Part shown: positions 61,795 to 64,000 of the stretch, in pieces
Layout of the letters: each line of letters opens with the position of its first letter
Position numbering within the stretch: position 1 is the stretch's first letter
From: Ideonella sp.
Lineage (GTDB): Bacteria; Pseudomonadota; Gammaproteobacteria; Burkholderiales; Burkholderiaceae_C
Length of the DNA: 64,000 nt
NCBI GenBank assembly: GCA_015075165.1
Contig: JABTUY010000001.1
Span: 620,001 to 684,000, forward strand
Direction: 5' to 3'
Position numbers and translations under genes: made by a program
Notes under the pieces: model-generated
Databases searched by the model: none
What the model was told of the DNA's origin: nothing
What the model saw: the letters and a program-made list of their open reading frames with translations, nothing else

Positions 61795-62073
61795 ATGGTC
61801 GTTCCGCGCACCCTGCTCACTCCAGGCCTCACCGCGCTCGCGCTGCTGCCGAGCGTTGCCGCCGCCCAAGGCTTCGACAAGATCAACACCACGGTCACCA
61901 ACGTGCAAGCGATCCTGGTCACGATCTCGATCGCGGTGGTGACGATCGCGATCATCTGGGCCGGCTTCAAGATGATCTTTCAGGGGGCGCGGCTGGCCGA
62001 CGTGGCCAACGTGCTGATCGGCGGCACGCTGATCGGCGGCGCCGCCGCTTTCGCCAGCTACATCGTGACTTGA
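61795..62073 (+). CDS. virB2: VirB2/TrbC-like pilin
   Basis: A 92-residue major pilin precursor. It has a signal peptide ending PSVAAAQG, then two hydrophobic helices (ILVTISIAVVTIAIIWAGFKM and VANVLIGGTLIGGAAAFASYIV) separated by a short basic loop (IFQGAR). This is the size and shape of VirB2/TrbC. It forms the conjugative pilus. 20 bases after virB1 and 10 before virB3. Confidence 0.9.
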   Translation: MVVPRTLLTPGLTALALLPSVAAAQGFDKINTTVTNVQAILVTISIAVVTIAIIWAGFKMIFQGARLADVANVLIGGTLIGGAAAFASYIVT

Positions 62074-62083
62074 GGCAACCGCG

Positions 62084-62416
62084 ATGCACGCCGAGCCGAT
62101 CTACAAGGGCGCGACCCGTCCCGCCATGAAATTGGGCATCCCGCTGGTGCCGCTGGTGGTGCTCGTCGGCACCGCTGCGCTCGCCATCCTGTGGCTCGGC
62201 ACGCTGGTCAGCGGCTGGCTGGCACTGGCCGTGGCGCTGGCCAGCGTACCGGCTTTGGCGTGGATGCGCTTCGTCACCGTGCGCGACGACCAGCGATTCC
62301 ACCAGATGTTCGTTGTGCTGAGGCTGCGCTTGCACGACCGCAACCACCGACTCTGGCGCGCCCGCAGCTACGCGCCCACGCTGTACCGAGGAGCTCGAGA
62401 TGCCTGGCACGCGTAA
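62084..62416 (+). CDS. virB3: VirB3/TrbD-like inner membrane protein
   Basis: A 110-residue protein with the VirB3 N-terminus (IYKGATRPAMKLGIPLVPL), two hydrophobic segments and a short cytoplasmic tail (VTVRDDQRFHQMF). It helps anchor the pilus assembly and is nearly always followed by virB4, as here; the genes overlap by 17 bases. Confidence 0.9.
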   Translation: MHAEPIYKGATRPAMKLGIPLVPLVVLVGTAALAILWLGTLVSGWLALAVALASVPALAWMRFVTVRDDQRFHQMFVVLRLRLHDRNHRLWRARSYAPTLYRGARDAWHA

Positions 62417-64000
62417 GGCCACCACCCGCCCGGTCGCCCGTCTGCCGCTGAACCGGCCGCGGCCGCGCTACTGGAGCCAGGTTCATGCCGAGAATCCGCT
62501 GGCACGCTTCGTCCCGTTCTCGTCGCTGGTCAGTCCGCACGACGTGATCACCCGCGGAGGCGACTACCTGCGCGTCTGGCGGCTGGATGGCATCCCGTTC
62601 GAGTGCGCCGACGAGCAACTGATCGCCGAGCGCCACGAAGCCCTGTGCAGCCTGCTGCGCAACCTGGCCGGCGGCCAGTGGGCGGTCTGGACCCACCGCA
62701 TCCACCGCGCGATCACCGACGCGCTGCAGGATCCGCCCTCGGGTTTTGCACGGGAGCTGTCCCGCGCGTACCACGCCACTTTACGCGAGCGGCCGATGAT
62801 GAGCCACGAGCTCTACCTGACGCTCGTTTACCGCCCCAACGCTTCGCGCGTCAGCCGCGCGCTGCAGTCGCGCCAGCGCTCGCGCGAAGCGATCGCGCAG
62901 GCCCAGGCCGATGCATTGCGCGTGATGGAAGAGCGCTCGGCGCTGGTGCAGCGTGTGCTGCGCGGTTTTGGTCCGGAGCTGCTCGGGCTACGCGAAGCGC
63001 GCGCCCGTAGCTACTCGGAAGTGGCGGAGTTTCTCGGGTACCTGGTCAACGGCCGCTGGCGGCCGATCCCGGTGACCACCGGGCCGCTTTACCGCACGCT
63101 GCCGACCGCCAGGCTGTCGTTTGGTGGCGACAAGCTCGAACTGCGCCATGGCGACGAGCGCCGCTACGGCGCGCTGGTCGACATCAAGGAGTACGCCGAC
63201 GCGGTCGAACCCGGCATCCTGGACACACTGCTGTACGAGGCCAGCGAGTTCATCGAGACACAGAGTTTCTCGATCCTGCCGCGGCGCGACGCGGTGCGCG
63301 CGCTCGAGCTGCAGCGCGACCAGCTGATCGCCAGCGACGACGTCGTCGCCAGCCAGGTCGCCGAAATGGATGTCGCGCTCAACGAGCTCGGCGACGGCCA
63401 GTTCTGCATGGGCGAGTACCACTACAGCCTGGTCGTGTTCGGTGACGACGTGGCCGACGCCGGCCGCCTCGCCGCGCAGGCCATCGGCGCGGTTGGCGAA
63501 GCCTCGAGCCTGCAGCTGGCGCCCGTCGACCTGGTGGCCGACGCCGCTTGGTTCGCCCAGATGCCCGGCAATTGGCAGTGGCGCCCACGCGAGGCCAAGC
63601 TGTCGTCACGCGCCTTCGCCGCGCTGGCCAGCGCGCACAACTTCGCCCGCGGCAAGCGGGACAGCAACCCGTGGGGCGAGGCGTTGGCGCTGCTGCGCAC
63701 GCCGTCGGGCCAGCCGTTCTACCTGAATCTGCACGCCAGTCCCGACGATCAGGACTCCAGCGACCAGAAGCTGCCCGGCAACACGCTGATCATCGGCTCC
63801 ACCGGTGTGGGCAAGACGACGCTGGAGATGTTCCTGCTGACGCTGACGCGCAAGTGGAACCCCGCGCCGTGCCTCGTGCTGTTCGACCTCGACCGCGGCT
63901 GTGAGATCGCGATCCGCGCACTCGGCGGCTTCTACTTCACGCTCGAGGCCGGCAAGCCGACGAGGCTCAACCCGCTGCAACGCGACCCGACGCCGGCGCG
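62400..64000 (+). CDS. virB4: VirB4/TrbE-like conjugation ATPase, partial
   Basis: A frame open from the ATG at 62400 to the right edge (over 530 codons). The N-terminal VirB4 domain (PFSSLVSPHDVITRGGDYLRVWRLDG) is followed by the ATPase region with Walker A IIGSTGVGKTT at about residues 463-473 and LVLFDLDRGCE after it. It drives pilus assembly and substrate transfer. Full-length proteins are about 800 residues, so roughly a third is missing. Its presence shows that the accessory region is, or derives from, a conjugative element. Confidence 0.93.
   Translation, partial: MPGTRKATTRPVARLPLNRPRPRYWSQVHAENPLARFVPFSSLVSPHDVITRGGDYLRVWRLDGIPFECADEQLIAERHEALCSLLRNLAGGQWAVWTHRIHRAITDALQDPPSGFARELSRAYHATLRERPMMSHELYLTLVYRPNASRVSRALQSRQRSREAIAQAQADALRVMEERSALVQRVLRGFGPELLGLREARARSYSEVAEFLGYLVNGRWRPIPVTTGPLYRTLPTARLSFGGDKLELRHGDERRYGALVDIKEYADAVEPGILDTLLYEASEFIETQSFSILPRRDAVRALELQRDQLIASDDVVASQVAEMDVALNELGDGQFCMGEYHYSLVVFGDDVADAGRLAAQAIGAVGEASSLQLAPVDLVADAAWFAQMPGNWQWRPREAKLSSRAFAALASAHNFARGKRDSNPWGEALALLRTPSGQPFYLNLHASPDDQDSSDQKLPGNTLIIGSTGVGKTTLEMFLLTLTRKWNPAPCLVLFDLDRGCEIAIRALGGFYFTLEAGKPTRLNPLQRDPTPA

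Noticed and set aside
1-64000. CRISPR array
   Set aside because: No regularly spaced short direct repeats were seen. The only dispersed repeat family has three irregularly spaced copies.

Overview
This is high-GC DNA with the gene content of a betaproteobacterium in Burkholderiales (Rubrivivax/Leptothrix/Methylibium-like). The main clues are a pyruvate dehydrogenase operon with lipoylated E2 and E3 and an embedded betaproteobacterial proteasome homologue (BPH), a tauE-cysI-DUF934-cysHDN-cobA sulfate assimilation operon, a PHA phasin and FolD beside a FixL/FixJ-like pair. No species can be named from the sequence alone.

The window has two halves. Positions 1 to about 35,860 are core chromosome. 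They hold a Lap-type c-di-GMP adhesion module (lapD, lapG, a TolC-like exporter), the aceE-aceF-bph-lpdA operon, a two-component system, folD, an M3 oligopeptidase, a periplasmic glutaredoxin-like protein, an MFS transporter, rmuC, and a translationally coupled HDAC-like/thioesterase/nhaD operon. These are followed by a phasin with promoter and terminator, the sulfate assimilation operon, fdxA with a ferredoxin reductase, a TPP riboswitch controlling a TonB-dependent receptor, and tRNA-Asn.

From tRNA-Asn to the right edge the DNA looks like an integrated mobile element. It carries an AlpA-like regulator, many small orphan genes, lower-GC patches and an IS66 element nested inside another IS66 (perfect 8-bp target duplication). 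It also has decayed genes, a LuxR solo next to an AlkB-like di-iron enzyme, and an acyl-CoA catabolic cargo module with a divergent IclR regulator. A two-gene ATPase/HNH system of the Septu (PtuAB) type is followed by a CoiA-like nuclease and mnmH. The window ends in the start of a conjugative type IV secretion operon (TrbM-like, VirB1, VirB2, VirB3, partial VirB4). No integrase is visible, so the element's far end and integrase should lie to the right of the window.

The most notable items are an in-frame repeat-like insertion inside aceE, the TPP-switched TonB receptor, the Septu-like pair with its CoiA neighbour, a three-copy dispersed repeat at module junctions, an orphan protein with a type III filament-like C-terminus, and the LuxR/AlkB-like pair.
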